Shown: positions 8,305 to 15,949 of the stretch, one piece after another
Layout: every line of letters begins with the position of its first letter
Numbering within the stretch: the first letter of the stretch is position 1
DNA from: Rubrivivax sp.
GTDB taxonomy: Bacteria; Pseudomonadota; Gammaproteobacteria; Burkholderiales; Burkholderiaceae_C
NCBI GenBank assembly: GCA_030653385.1
Contig: JAURZM010000063.1
Span: forward strand, 309,798 to 373,797
Direction: 5' to 3'
Length of the DNA: 64,000 nt
The notes under the pieces: model-generated
The model's input: the letters and a program-made list of their open reading frames with translations, nothing else
Databases searched by the model: none
Told to the model about the DNA's origin: nothing
Translations under genes and position numbers: made by a program

Positions 8305-8491
8305 GAACGAAGACCTGAAAGATCACGAGGCGCTGCACATGAGCGCCTTCCTCATGCGCAGCGTTGCGGCCGAACTGCTGGAGCATGATGCGATCCATTC
8401 CCGTCCCGAATGGCGGCAGTTGGCCGAACGCGCCCATCAGGCATTGTTCGACCTGTATCAGGCCATCGGACAGGCGGCGGCGGATCGCTAG
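8297..8491 (+). CDS. Small helical protein coupled to the serine recombinase (64 aa)
   Basis: The ATG at 8297 overlaps the end of the recombinase gene by 8 nt, which indicates translational coupling. The product is short, charged and predicted helical (H-M-S-A-F-L-M-R-S-V-A-A-E-L-L-E-H), with no membrane segment or cysteine. The family was not recognised. An accessory role with the recombinase is inferred from coupling only. Confidence 0.6.
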   Translation: MLRNEDLKDHEALHMSAFLMRSVAAELLEHDAIHSRPEWRQLAERAHQALFDLYQAIGQAAADR

Positions 8492-8510
8492 TGCAGCCTA
8501 TTCGTTTTCG

Positions 8511-8621
8511 TTGACCCGCCACGCTGCGGGTGCTATCCAGAATTGCAGCATCGCACCAAGGTCACATGTTCCCTGTGCGTGATGCTCCTGGAAACCCGGC
8601 GTCACACACCGCCGGGTTTTT
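8511..8621 (+). ncRNA. Candidate small RNA with its own promoter and terminator
   Basis: A promoter-like TTGACC (8511-8516), a 17-bp spacer and TATCCA (8534-8539) precede a stretch without an ORF. That stretch can fold as agcatcgcac (8547-8556) with gtgcgtgatgct (8575-8586) and then ends in a strong terminator. The transcript would be about 75-80 nt. This is inferred from sequence pattern only. Confidence 0.35.
8592..8621 (+). terminator. Rho-independent terminator
   Basis: Stem cccggcg (8595-8601) with cgccggg (8610-8616), an 8-nt loop, flanking AAA/TTT pairing and a run of five T. It would end the recombinase operon and any small RNA started at about 8546. Confidence 0.88.
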
Positions 8622-8852
8622 CATGCGATCCTGCCTTGCTCTCTGGCCTTTGGAAACGCCGTAGGCATAGATAGACTCGCTGGCTGATCCGTTGCGGCCA
8701 GCTCCATAGAAGCGAGAAGAATCGTCGCGCAGCGACGCCTGTCATCCTGGAGCCGACGGCTGCGAATTCTCAGTCCTTTCGCAGCCGCAACATAGTTCCG
8801 GTTTCGGAGAACCCGGCGTAAGGATGATCGCAAGATGTGTGCGTGTAGTACA

Positions 8853-8871
8853 AACGAAATAAAATTTCGTT
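8853..8871. promoter_or_regulatory. AT-rich palindrome, possible operator
   Basis: The sequence aacgaaataaaatttcgtt is a perfect inverted repeat with 8-bp arms and a 3-bp centre. It is strikingly AT-rich in a GC-rich region. It resembles a dimeric repressor site, but no adjacent promoter or gene was recognised. Confidence 0.4.
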
Positions 8872-9131
8872 CGTTCTTCCGCACAATCTTGGCAAGGGGC
8901 ACCCGCTCGCGCGTTCCCCGTTGCATCCCCTCCGGCGCATGGCGCGGCTCTGTTGGCGGGGCCATCATCGAGCGCCCTGCAACCGTTTCGCCGGTTGACC
9001 ACTCGTCAGGGTATTGGCCCCCGACACCCGCCAGTCAGGGCCTTCGAGCCCCGACACCCTGACCCGTTCCGGGCGACCAAGGGAGCTGTCCGCGCTCCCT
9101 TTGGAACCCATCGACCAAGGAGCGTTCCTGC

Positions 9132-9149
9132 CATGCGTCGCTCCAGGGG
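9132..9149. repeat. 18-bp direct repeat, right copy, flanking the 7.7-kb insertion
   Basis: It is identical to 1455-1472. On the minus strand it reads as the end of the traH-traG spacer with its GGAG site and ATG, now followed by foreign sequence instead of traG. Confidence 0.75.
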
Positions 9150-9210
9150 ATTGGCCCGCCTCCGGGTTGCTGGCGCGGTGCCCGCGGAATCGGTCCTGCC
9201 GACCGATGTG

Positions 9211-10665
9211 TCAGCGGGCCTGGAAGGCCGCCTGCTGCCCCAGCATGTCCATCACGTGCTGGGGCATGCTCGACCGCAGCTGGCGCTCGAGCTGCTCCAG
9301 GTGGCTGGACACCGCCCGGAACGAGCCGACCTTCTGGTACAGCAGGTTCTTCTCCTGCGACAACTGCAGCAGCATGGCCTGGGCCCGCTGCCTCACCAGG
9401 TTGGCGCGATCCCGCTGGGTCTGCTGCAGGGTGTAGTCCTTGTCGAGGGCTGCCATGCCCACGCGCAGGTTGCGCTCCAGGAAGACGTAGGCGTAGTCGG
9501 CCGCGATCACATCGCGGTACTGCGCGATCAGGCTGTCGGACAGCCCGGAACCGGGGATCGTCGCGCCGATCGAGAGCATCTTGTAGACCGGCTCGGTGGT
9601 CTGGTTGACGAAGCCGACCTCGGCCGAGTTGTTCGGGATCGCCGTGCGCGTGGCGATCTTGTCGGCGATCGAGCGCATCATGGTCTCGACGCGCGCGGTG
9701 AAGGGCGTGTGGGTGTAGCTGGTGTTCAGCGTCACCACGTCGCAGTCGGTGTAGTTGTTGCACCGGAGCAGGTGCTGCGTGACGTTGGTGCCGGTGCCCG
9801 CCGCCTGGCCGTACAGCAGCTGGCTGATCGAGGTGATCGTCGGCGCCACGGGCTCGGGGTCGCGCGCCGCATCCTCGGGGTAGAAGATCACCGTGCCGAC
9901 GATGCTCATGATGAGCTCGCGCTCCTGGTCGTCGAGGTACGTGCCGGTGCGCTGCAGCGCCTTCCAGGTCAGGTTGCCGACGAAGGGCGCCTTGTTGCGG
10001 ATGTTGGCGTCGCCCGAGGATCGGGCCGAGGCCAGGATGCCGGGGCGGTCGGTTGCGCAGCGGCGGCGCGCGGCATCCCGATCGGTCTCCAGGCCCATCT
10101 CGATGGCCAGATCGGAACAGGCCTCCTGCGAGCTGAAGCCCGCCGCCTCGGCGGCCGTGCTGACGATGGCCTTTGCGGTCTCGCAGGAGTTGATGCGCGC
10201 GTTGTTGATCCAGGTCTCCAGGCCCTTGGCCCACTTGGTCAGCCCGCCCAGCAGCGGCGAGACCGACTCCAGCGCCAGCTGGAAGGCGATGCCCGGCAGC
10301 GCGGCCGTGATGTTGCGCAGCATGTTCTTGAACTCGGCCGCCGAGATGTGCGAGAAGGAGCCGCCGAACACGTCGATGCCGCCGCAGCCGGCGCGTGCGC
10401 TCGGAAACTGGATCGCCGCGAGCTGGTAGACCTTGTTCGGCGCCCGCATGAACAGGCTGCCCCCGGTGTAGGTGTTGAAGGTCTGGCCGCGGAACGCCCC
10501 CGGTGCGGTGTAGTTGCCGATGGCGCCCAGGCTGTTGAACATGTTGTTCACCTCGGCGTTCAAGTCGCCGGCCCGCAGTGGCGCTGGGCCTACGGCGAGG
10601 GCGGAGCAGCACAGGGCGACCACCACAGCGCGGTGCAGGGACCGGTCGACGTCAGTACGCTTCAT
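9211..10665 (-). CDS. traH: TraH, F-type pilus assembly protein
   Basis: TraH is a periplasmic pilus-assembly protein of F-type systems that works with TraF, TrbB and TraW. The 484-aa product has a signal peptide (A-V-V-V-A-L-C-C-S-A-L-A-V-G to A-P-L-R-A). The family region N-M-F-N-S-L-G-A-I-G-N-Y-T-A-P follows, then the G-F-S-S-Q-E-A-C cysteine region, then a long helical C-terminal stretch after residue 400 (T-L-Q-Q-T-Q-R-D-R-A-N-L). Length matches the family. It lies downstream of the thioredoxin-like traF and would originally have been followed by traG, from which it is now separated. Confidence 0.92.
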   Translation of the reverse strand: MKRTDVDRSLHRAVVVALCCSALAVGPAPLRAGDLNAEVNNMFNSLGAIGNYTAPGAFRGQTFNTYTGGSLFMRAPNKVYQLAAIQFPSARAGCGGIDVFGGSFSHISAAEFKNMLRNITAALPGIAFQLALESVSPLLGGLTKWAKGLETWINNARINSCETAKAIVSTAAEAAGFSSQEACSDLAIEMGLETDRDAARRRCATDRPGILASARSSGDANIRNKAPFVGNLTWKALQRTGTYLDDQERELIMSIVGTVIFYPEDAARDPEPVAPTITSISQLLYGQAAGTGTNVTQHLLRCNNYTDCDVVTLNTSYTHTPFTARVETMMRSIADKIATRTAIPNNSAEVGFVNQTTEPVYKMLSIGATIPGSGLSDSLIAQYRDVIAADYAYVFLERNLRVGMAALDKDYTLQQTQRDRANLVRQRAQAMLLQLSQEKNLLYQKVGSFRAVSSHLEQLERQLRSSMPQHVMDMLGQQAAFQAR

Positions 10666-10712
10666 CGGAGGCTCCTTTGGATTTCTGTCTGCGCCGGTGC
10701 GGGCTCACCGCC

Positions 10713-11624
10713 TCAGCGCTGGTGGGTCAGGCGGGCCTGGGCCTGGAGGCCGCCAGTTGCGCCCAGGAACGGGGTGGCGGCGCTGTCGGGTGAGGCCGCG
10801 ACCATTGAGATGCGCTCCACCAGCTGCGCCTCGGACAGCACGCCGAAGCCGATCGGGGTGATCTTTCCGGTGAAGGGTTGGGCGAGGTAGACGGCGGGAA
10901 CCTGGCTCACCCGCAGCGTGGTGGCGATCCCGTTGTCCCGCCGGGCATCCGCGAAGCCGGGAATCGGGCCACCGTCGACGCTGATCGCGACCACCTTGAT
11001 GCCGTGCCGGGCCTGGAAGGCCTCGAGCGTCGGCGCGAAGGCATGGCAGTAGGGGCAGTCGCTGCGGAAGAAGAAGAACAGGACGTGGTCGCGGCCCAGG
11101 GCGCTGATGGACTGGCTGCGCTGGGCCGTCTGAAGCTGGTCGAACACCTCCAGCGCCTTCGCGTTCACCGGGCGCCCCTGGAGCGTGGGGTCGAGTTCCG
11201 GGCTGGCCCATGCGATGCGCTGTGCCACGTCGGCGAAGGTGGATGCGCGCGACACCACCTGGGCCTCCAGCTCCATGTAGCGGCGCACGTTGGCTTCGGT
11301 CGGCCGCATGATGGCGATGTGCCGGCGCTCCTCGAGGGCCCTCTGCAGGCGCTCTAACTCGACGATCTCGGGGGGCTTGGCGGGCAACCGCCGGGGTGCA
11401 GTGGCGGCGCTCGATGCAGGTGTGGCCTGCCGCGGTGCGGAAGCCGGTGGTTCGGGCGGCGGGATCTCCGGCTCTTCGTAGAAGTGCCAGCCGCGCCAGT
11501 TGTCGGACCAGTACGGCCGTCCGGGGTCCTGCGACTGCGCAAATGCGATCGTCCCGCTGCCGAGCATGGCAACGAAGCAGATTGCGAGCCGAGCTTGGCG
11601 CGAGGCAGGGCGGCGCAGCGTCAT
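10713..11624 (-). CDS. traF: TraF, thioredoxin-like pilus assembly protein with CPYC motif
   Basis: This periplasmic protein of 303 aa is needed for F-type pilus assembly and is thought to help disulfide formation in TraH, TraN and TraU. The signal peptide runs to A-F-A-Q (residue 30). A Pro/Ala-rich linker (55-85) follows, and the thioredoxin fold starts near residue 180 with F-F-F-F-R-S-D-C-P-Y-C-H-A-F (C190, C193). A cis-Pro-like S-Q-V-P-A-V lies near 241. Many TraF proteins have lost the CxxC; this one keeps it. The ATG at 11624 overlaps the stop of the preceding gene by 4 nt. Confidence 0.9.
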   Translation of the reverse strand: MTLRRPASRQARLAICFVAMLGSGTIAFAQSQDPGRPYWSDNWRGWHFYEEPEIPPPEPPASAPRQATPASSAATAPRRLPAKPPEIVELERLQRALEERRHIAIMRPTEANVRRYMELEAQVVSRASTFADVAQRIAWASPELDPTLQGRPVNAKALEVFDQLQTAQRSQSISALGRDHVLFFFFRSDCPYCHAFAPTLEAFQARHGIKVVAISVDGGPIPGFADARRDNGIATTLRVSQVPAVYLAQPFTGKITPIGFGVLSEAQLVERISMVAASPDSAATPFLGATGGLQAQARLTHQR

Positions 11625-12034
11625 GGGCGCCGCCTCATGTCCATCAAGACGGGCGACCGCGGCGGCTGGCCGTCGCGGCAGTAGTTGATGCCGAAGTCGA
11701 TGGTCTGCCGCCGCGGTGCCTGCACGCCGCCAGCGCCGTAGTTGGGCAGCTGCACGCCGTCCTGCCAGAAGCGCACGTTGAGGCGACTGCAGCCTGGCTG
11801 GGCGTAGCGCTTCTCGGTGCTGACGTCGATGTAGATCGGCGTCGTGGCGTTGAAGCGCTTCGAGATCGCCTCGGCGACCTCGCCAACCAGGACCCCGTGG
11901 GCCTTGCCGTCGGGTGCGTCCAGGGCCGACAGCATCAGCTGCCTGGCATCGCGGACCGGCAGTCGTTCCTGAGCCGTGGAAGCGCTGGCAAACAGGGCGC
12001 ATGCGGCGCCGACCAGAGCGGTGATGGCCTTCAT
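11621..12034 (-). CDS. Exported hypothetical protein of the tra operon (137 aa)
   Basis: A signal peptide (M-K-A-I-T-A-L-V-G-A-A-C-A-L-F-A-S-A-S-T-A) precedes a periplasmic domain of about 115 residues. Two cysteines (Q-P-G-C-S-R, I-N-Y-C-R) could pair. It sits between traN and traF with 4-nt overlaps on both sides, so it is part of the coupled operon. I do not recognise a named family; the position suggests a pilus-assembly or mating-pair accessory protein. Confidence 0.8.
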   Translation of the reverse strand: MKAITALVGAACALFASASTAQERLPVRDARQLMLSALDAPDGKAHGVLVGEVAEAISKRFNATTPIYIDVSTEKRYAQPGCSRLNVRFWQDGVQLPNYGAGGVQAPRRQTIDFGINYCRDGQPPRSPVLMDMRRRP

Positions 12035-14502
12035 TGGCACTTCCCCTGGCCGTAGTAGCAGGTGGGCACACGGCTGGCGCTGCCGGCCTGCAGCGCGTTG
12101 ACGTTCGGAAGGGTCGGTACGAGCGACGCGTAGAACTCCGACAGGTCCATCGCCGCGAAGTTGAGCGTCTGCAGCTGCGCGACGGTGAAGCCGGAGCAGT
12201 CGGCGTTCTGCGCACCGCCCCAGCCCTTGCCGATCTGCGCACGGCCCTGTTCGTTGACGATGCGCGCCAGCATCGAGTTGAAGCAGCACTTCGAGGTGGT
12301 GTGCTCGACGCAGGACACGCACACGCCCAGGACCCGGAAGCAGGATGAGCACCAGGTGCCGATCGTGTGGCACAGCCTGGCGCCTTCCTTCATCGCCAGT
12401 TTCCCCTCGTCCTCGTTGCAGGACATCATCGAGAGGACGATGTAGATGATCACTGCGATGGCCAGCGTCCACGGGTCGAAGGCCACGACCAGGCTGTCGC
12501 CGGCGTACACAGCCACCGATCCGGCGGGCAGGGCGGCGCCGTTGACTGCCACGGTCACGCCATAGGTCGTGAACGTGCCGCTGAAGCCGCCGCCCATCAG
12601 CAGCGCCGAGATGCCCTGGTAGATGAACTGCTGGTTCTGCGAGTTCATCAGCACGTCGAAGACCAGTCGCGAGCCGCCCCCGAAGATGCTCTGGTTCGTC
12701 ATGCCGGCGCCGGCACCATCGGCGTAGCAGCAGTTTTTCAGCAGGCGGTCGCGGCAGCGGTTCTCCTCGCCCTTGAAGACCTGCATGCGGTCGGCGTCCA
12801 GGTAGATGCCCGCCTCGCGCCCGGCCTCGAGCATCGACATGCTGCGCGCGAAGTCGGGGTCGTTCGGCGCGCCGATGTCGAAGCAGTTGCCGCTCAGGCA
12901 GAAGACGTTGGTCGGGCAGTTGCTGGCGGTGGTGACAGTCTCGGCGGGCACGGGGCAGCTGTAGCCGTCCTCGAACACCTCGCACACGCCGGTGACGGCG
13001 TTGGTCTGCCGACAGGTCGACGACTGCGGCGTGCAGCCTGCTGCCACCAGCGGTGCGCACTGGTCGGCCGACGCACCGCCGCTGCACGACATGGTGCTCC
13101 GGTACTCCCAGCAGTCGCGGGTGACGGCCACGCCGTCGACGACCTTGGTCGCCGGGCCATCGGTGCAGACGGCGGGCGTGGTCGTGGTGCAGCGACCACC
13201 GGCGTCCAGGGTCGGGCACTGGTCGTCCCAGCGGTCGGTCTCGGTGACGGTGGTGGCTGGCCGCGTGTAGGACAGCCGCATTGTCGGAATCGGGCCGAAG
13301 GCGGGGTTGGGCGCCCAGCCGATCACGGCCCGGTCGGCGTCGATGTTCCAGTAGGTGCCGGCCACGGTGCCCGTGATGTCGATGCCGGCGTAGGGCGTCC
13401 AGCCGGGAGCAGGCGAGTAGCACTTGGTGCCGTCCAGGGCGGTGGTGGTGCATCCGCTGTCGCCCTGGCAGACGGTGTCCTGGATGTTGTCCCCGCTCTG
13501 CGTGCCGGCGCGGCAGGCGGCGTAGACCTTGAGGAAGGGCTCGACGCTGGTGCAGCTGTAGCCGGAGTCGCCGCCACCGGTGCAGACCTCGGCGCGCTCC
13601 GGGGCCACCATCGCAGTCAGGCTGCAGGTCGATCCGCTGCAGCTCTTGTCGGCCACCCAGACGGCCGTGCGGATGGGCTGGCCGTCGATCATCGAGTAGG
13701 TGGTGTCGAGAACCGACACGATCTGCGGAAAGACGACCGGCGTCGTCATGTCCACGTCGAAGAAGCTGAGCGGATTGCCGTCCTGGGTGACGCGGAAGTG
13801 CTGCGCGGTGACGGCGCGGTCAGGCAGGCACTGCACGTCCAGACCCGTGGGGCCGGAGGCGGCGTGGGCGAACCAGTCGCCCGGGTTGCAGCTGATGGTC
13901 CGCGTCGTGCTGACGGTCAGGCTTCGGCTGCAGCTGTAGTTGCCGACGCCGACGTAGCGCAGGCAGCTGCGTGGCTGCATGCCGGCGGGCACCGGGGTGA
14001 CCGTGGTGGTGCAACCGCTGTAGTAGGCGGCCAGGCTGCCCAGCTCGGCCGACGGCGTACGGCCGATGGCGCGCGCGGCAGCCACAGCGGGGTCATCGGC
14101 ACCGATCGTCGGGCGCGGCGTGTTGGCCGAGGAGAAGGCGCCACGCTGCGCCTGGCAGAGCGGGTCGGTGGGGGTCAGTGCACAGGCAGACAGCCTTGCG
14201 CTGCCCTGCGACGACAGATTGGGCTGGCGGTAGTAGCTGCGCTCAGGAGGGGTGGTCGTGTAGCCCGGGACCACGGCGGTGGCACCCGGGGTGGTGACGT
14301 TGCCGCGGGCCACCGGGTTCGCGGCCTGGCCGGCGGCGACCCCTTCCTCGTGCGGGCCGGCGACTGCTGCCGTCTGCGTCGTCAGGAAGCAGGCGGCGGT
14401 GATGCAGGCGATGAGGCGGCGCCACGGCGAGGCGCGGTTCGCCGTCAACGGCGACGGGGCAGGGTGATGGCTATCGGGGCCTAGCGGGGTCGGTAGAAGC
14501 AC
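12031..14502 (-). CDS. traN: TraN, cysteine-rich mating-pair stabilisation protein
   Basis: This outer-membrane protein of F-type systems contacts the recipient and stabilises mating pairs. The 823-aa product is rich in cysteine (several dozen, in pairs such as S-C-S-G-S-T-C and C-C-Y-A-D), typical of TraN, and has the conserved C-terminal C-C-F-N-S-M-L-A-R-I stretch. A signal-like segment (L-I-A-C-I-T-A-A-C-F-L) starts only at about residue 30. Translation from GTG at 14502 lacks a good ribosome site. The native start may have been changed by the cargo inserted upstream, or the true start may be an internal TTG just before the signal peptide. Confidence 0.9.
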   Translation of the reverse strand: MLLPTPLGPDSHHPAPSPLTANRASPWRRLIACITAACFLTTQTAAVAGPHEEGVAAGQAANPVARGNVTTPGATAVVPGYTTTPPERSYYRQPNLSSQGSARLSACALTPTDPLCQAQRGAFSSANTPRPTIGADDPAVAAARAIGRTPSAELGSLAAYYSGCTTTVTPVPAGMQPRSCLRYVGVGNYSCSRSLTVSTTRTISCNPGDWFAHAASGPTGLDVQCLPDRAVTAQHFRVTQDGNPLSFFDVDMTTPVVFPQIVSVLDTTYSMIDGQPIRTAVWVADKSCSGSTCSLTAMVAPERAEVCTGGGDSGYSCTSVEPFLKVYAACRAGTQSGDNIQDTVCQGDSGCTTTALDGTKCYSPAPGWTPYAGIDITGTVAGTYWNIDADRAVIGWAPNPAFGPIPTMRLSYTRPATTVTETDRWDDQCPTLDAGGRCTTTTPAVCTDGPATKVVDGVAVTRDCWEYRSTMSCSGGASADQCAPLVAAGCTPQSSTCRQTNAVTGVCEVFEDGYSCPVPAETVTTASNCPTNVFCLSGNCFDIGAPNDPDFARSMSMLEAGREAGIYLDADRMQVFKGEENRCRDRLLKNCCYADGAGAGMTNQSIFGGGSRLVFDVLMNSQNQQFIYQGISALLMGGGFSGTFTTYGVTVAVNGAALPAGSVAVYAGDSLVVAFDPWTLAIAVIIYIVLSMMSCNEDEGKLAMKEGARLCHTIGTWCSSCFRVLGVCVSCVEHTTSKCCFNSMLARIVNEQGRAQIGKGWGGAQNADCSGFTVAQLQTLNFAAMDLSEFYASLVPTLPNVNALQAGSASRVPTCYYGQGKCQ

Positions 14503-14749
14503 GCCCCATGGTCAGGGGCGGTCCGGTCGGTGTCGCGGTGAAACGGCGGCTGAGAGAGAGGGGTTTCGAGGCTGGGCACGCGTTTGGCAAGAATCTGTTC
14601 CGCAGTGCAAGTAGACCTTGATCGTCAGCCGGCGTATTCAAGATGATCGGTAACTGGCCGTCGTTTGGTTCTATGTACAACTTAGCGTCAGTCGCAACTC
14701 GGAACGTCTCGTTGCCGCTACGCGACGAGACGCCGGTGCGTCGTTTGAG
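14503..14749. other. Spacer between traN and the inserted two-gene cargo
   Basis: About 250 bp without a credible gene. It probably contains the junction of the cargo module with the tra operon and any promoter or ribosome site that now drives traN. No terminator hairpin was evident. Confidence 0.5.
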
Positions 14750-15949
14750 CTATCGATACAGGGACTTGACCCAATCCCAAGCCGTAGGAGTGAGGTTGAA
14801 GTACACGACGTGGGAGATGACAAGCCCCACACAAACGACACCGTCAATCACCCACAGGACGACGCGCTGAGCGTTTGCACGCTTCGACAGGTAGGCAAAG
14901 GTAGAGGCGAAACTTGTGGCGACAGCAGCGTAATCCGTCAGCAGTTGCCGACGCTGACGTTCGACTTCATCTTTCAGGACACCGAGGGTATGACTCTGGT
15001 TCCTCACGAGAAGGACCATCAGAATCGCGAACACCCAGCAGCCCACTAGAACGGCTGTGTTCACGAGGAACTCGTAGCCGAACGACGGCGCGCTCTTCAT
15101 CTGAGTTGCTACGACAATCGTGGCGACAGGAATCCCAAGCAGTTGGTTCTGGATCTCCGAGAACACCTTATGGATCTTGCCCGCGTACTCGACCCTGGCC
15201 GCCTCGACCTGATCGCGGAGTTTCTCGTAGGAGAAGCCAGCGGCGAACAGTCGATAGCCATCCTCGAATCGCTTGCGTAACTCGCCCACCTGACGAAGCA
15301 GATGCCGAAACCGTTCAACTTCGGGCAAAGCCTTCGTCATTTCTATGACAGCTGTTGCCAGGATCGCTTCGCGCTGATTTCGGTGCACGTCGTCTGGAAG
15401 AAGGACGCCAATGGCCTCGACATCCGCGACAGACAAGGTCGCCAAGTCATGAGCCGCGTAGTCGACGGGTAGAGTGAAGCGGCCAGCCGAGTGGAAGACC
15501 AGAGCCTGCTCATCAGCGTCGAGATAGAGCGCGGCGGAGCGCAGGTGTTGGACAAGAGCGAGCACGAGGCCGTACCGGCCCAAGGGCGAATCCTTGTCGG
15601 CCTCCTGTGTGCTGTCAACCATGCCGTCGAGAAGAAAGAACCGGCGCCCAGGTAGAACACGAAAGCCTTGGGCCGTCAGCACACCATCAAGGTTCTCTGC
15701 AATTACGCCAAAGCCGAACCGAGGATCGATCGAGAGCGTGATCGTGGCACCGTCCGCAATGTTCGTAGTTGCCAGGGCACCTTCAATCTCGATGTGGGTT
15801 TCCCGCGAGTTGCTAAGGCAGGCATCGAGCGCCTCTCGGTCCCTATCGCCTTGGACCGTTAACCGGCCGCGCAAAGGAGGGCCGTACTCGAGCGCATCGA
15901 GCCGGCGGATCAGATGGACAAGGTGGCGCCAAAGCGCATCACTTGCCAT
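14750..15949 (-). CDS. Hypothetical protein with C-terminal transmembrane pair, partner of the NdpA-like protein
   Basis: This 399-aa protein of unknown family has a soluble N-terminal half (L-S-I-D-P-R-F-G-F-G-V, R-R-F-F-L-L-D-G-M-V-D). A helical, probably coiled-coil middle follows (about 205-275, E-V-E-R-F-R-H-L-L-R-Q-V). Two transmembrane segments near the end (V-L-V-G-C-W-V-F-A-I-L-M-V-L-L-V and V-V-L-W-V-I-D-G-V-V-C-V-G-L-V-I) bracket a basic helix. The ATG at 15949 overlaps the upstream stop by 11 nt; an upstream TTG is less likely. GC content is lower than in the tra genes. A membrane effector or sensor role is only a guess. Confidence 0.75.
   Translation of the reverse strand: MASDALWRHLVHLIRRLDALEYGPPLRGRLTVQGDRDREALDACLSNSRETHIEIEGALATTNIADGATITLSIDPRFGFGVIAENLDGVLTAQGFRVLPGRRFFLLDGMVDSTQEADKDSPLGRYGLVLALVQHLRSAALYLDADEQALVFHSAGRFTLPVDYAAHDLATLSVADVEAIGVLLPDDVHRNQREAILATAVIEMTKALPEVERFRHLLRQVGELRKRFEDGYRLFAAGFSYEKLRDQVEAARVEYAGKIHKVFSEIQNQLLGIPVATIVVATQMKSAPSFGYEFLVNTAVLVGCWVFAILMVLLVRNQSHTLGVLKDEVERQRRQLLTDYAAVATSFASTFAYLSKRANAQRVVLWVIDGVVCVGLVISHVVYFNLTPTAWDWVKSLYR

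Larger units (their letters stand above)
5166..8621. mobile_element. Putative small mobile unit with serine recombinase and exported-protein operon
   Basis: The unit begins where the addA-like gene is cut and ends near the terminator at 8592-8621. It holds a 79-aa cytosolic protein, a four-gene minus-strand operon of exported or membrane proteins, a divergent serine recombinase and a 64-aa protein. I found no convincing terminal inverted repeats, and the right boundary is uncertain (anywhere from 8622 to about 9131). The small serine recombinase is the only mobility gene seen. Confidence 0.4.
1473..9131. mobile_element. Composite foreign segment inserted between traH and traG
   Basis: The segment lies between two 18-bp direct repeats that reproduce the traG translation-initiation region. 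From left to right it holds an ISCR-like element, a 3' fragment of hpnE, an isochorismatase-type hydrolase gene, a 3' fragment of an addA-like gene, and a unit with a serine recombinase and an exported-protein operon. The chromosomal-looking genes are cut where they meet the mobile units, so the segment was built in more than one step. The repeats may be a long target duplication or att-like sites; the sequence alone does not decide. Confidence 0.65.
8622..9210. other. Gene-poor segment between the recombinase unit and traH
   Basis: No convincing gene. The ORFs here have no ribosome site and look arginine-rich and random. The segment is less GC-rich in its left half and contains an AT-rich palindrome (8853-8871). 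It also holds a pair of ccccgacaccc repeats and an 8-bp inverted repeat gtcagggt / accctgac (9006-9062). The right 18-bp junction repeat lies at 9132-9149. From 9133 rightward it is the native leader of traG. Confidence 0.6.

Noticed and set aside
8621..8968. Minus-strand 115-aa ORF
   Set aside because: No ribosome site, random Arg-rich composition and it runs into a terminator region.
8953..10890. Long plus-strand ORF (645 aa) over traH
   Set aside because: It is antisense to traH, Arg/Gly/His/Val-rich and has no family resemblance; traH on the other strand has a signal peptide and clear motifs.
12367..14484. Long plus-strand ORF (705 aa) over traN
   Set aside because: It is a high-GC antisense shadow of the cysteine-rich traN gene.
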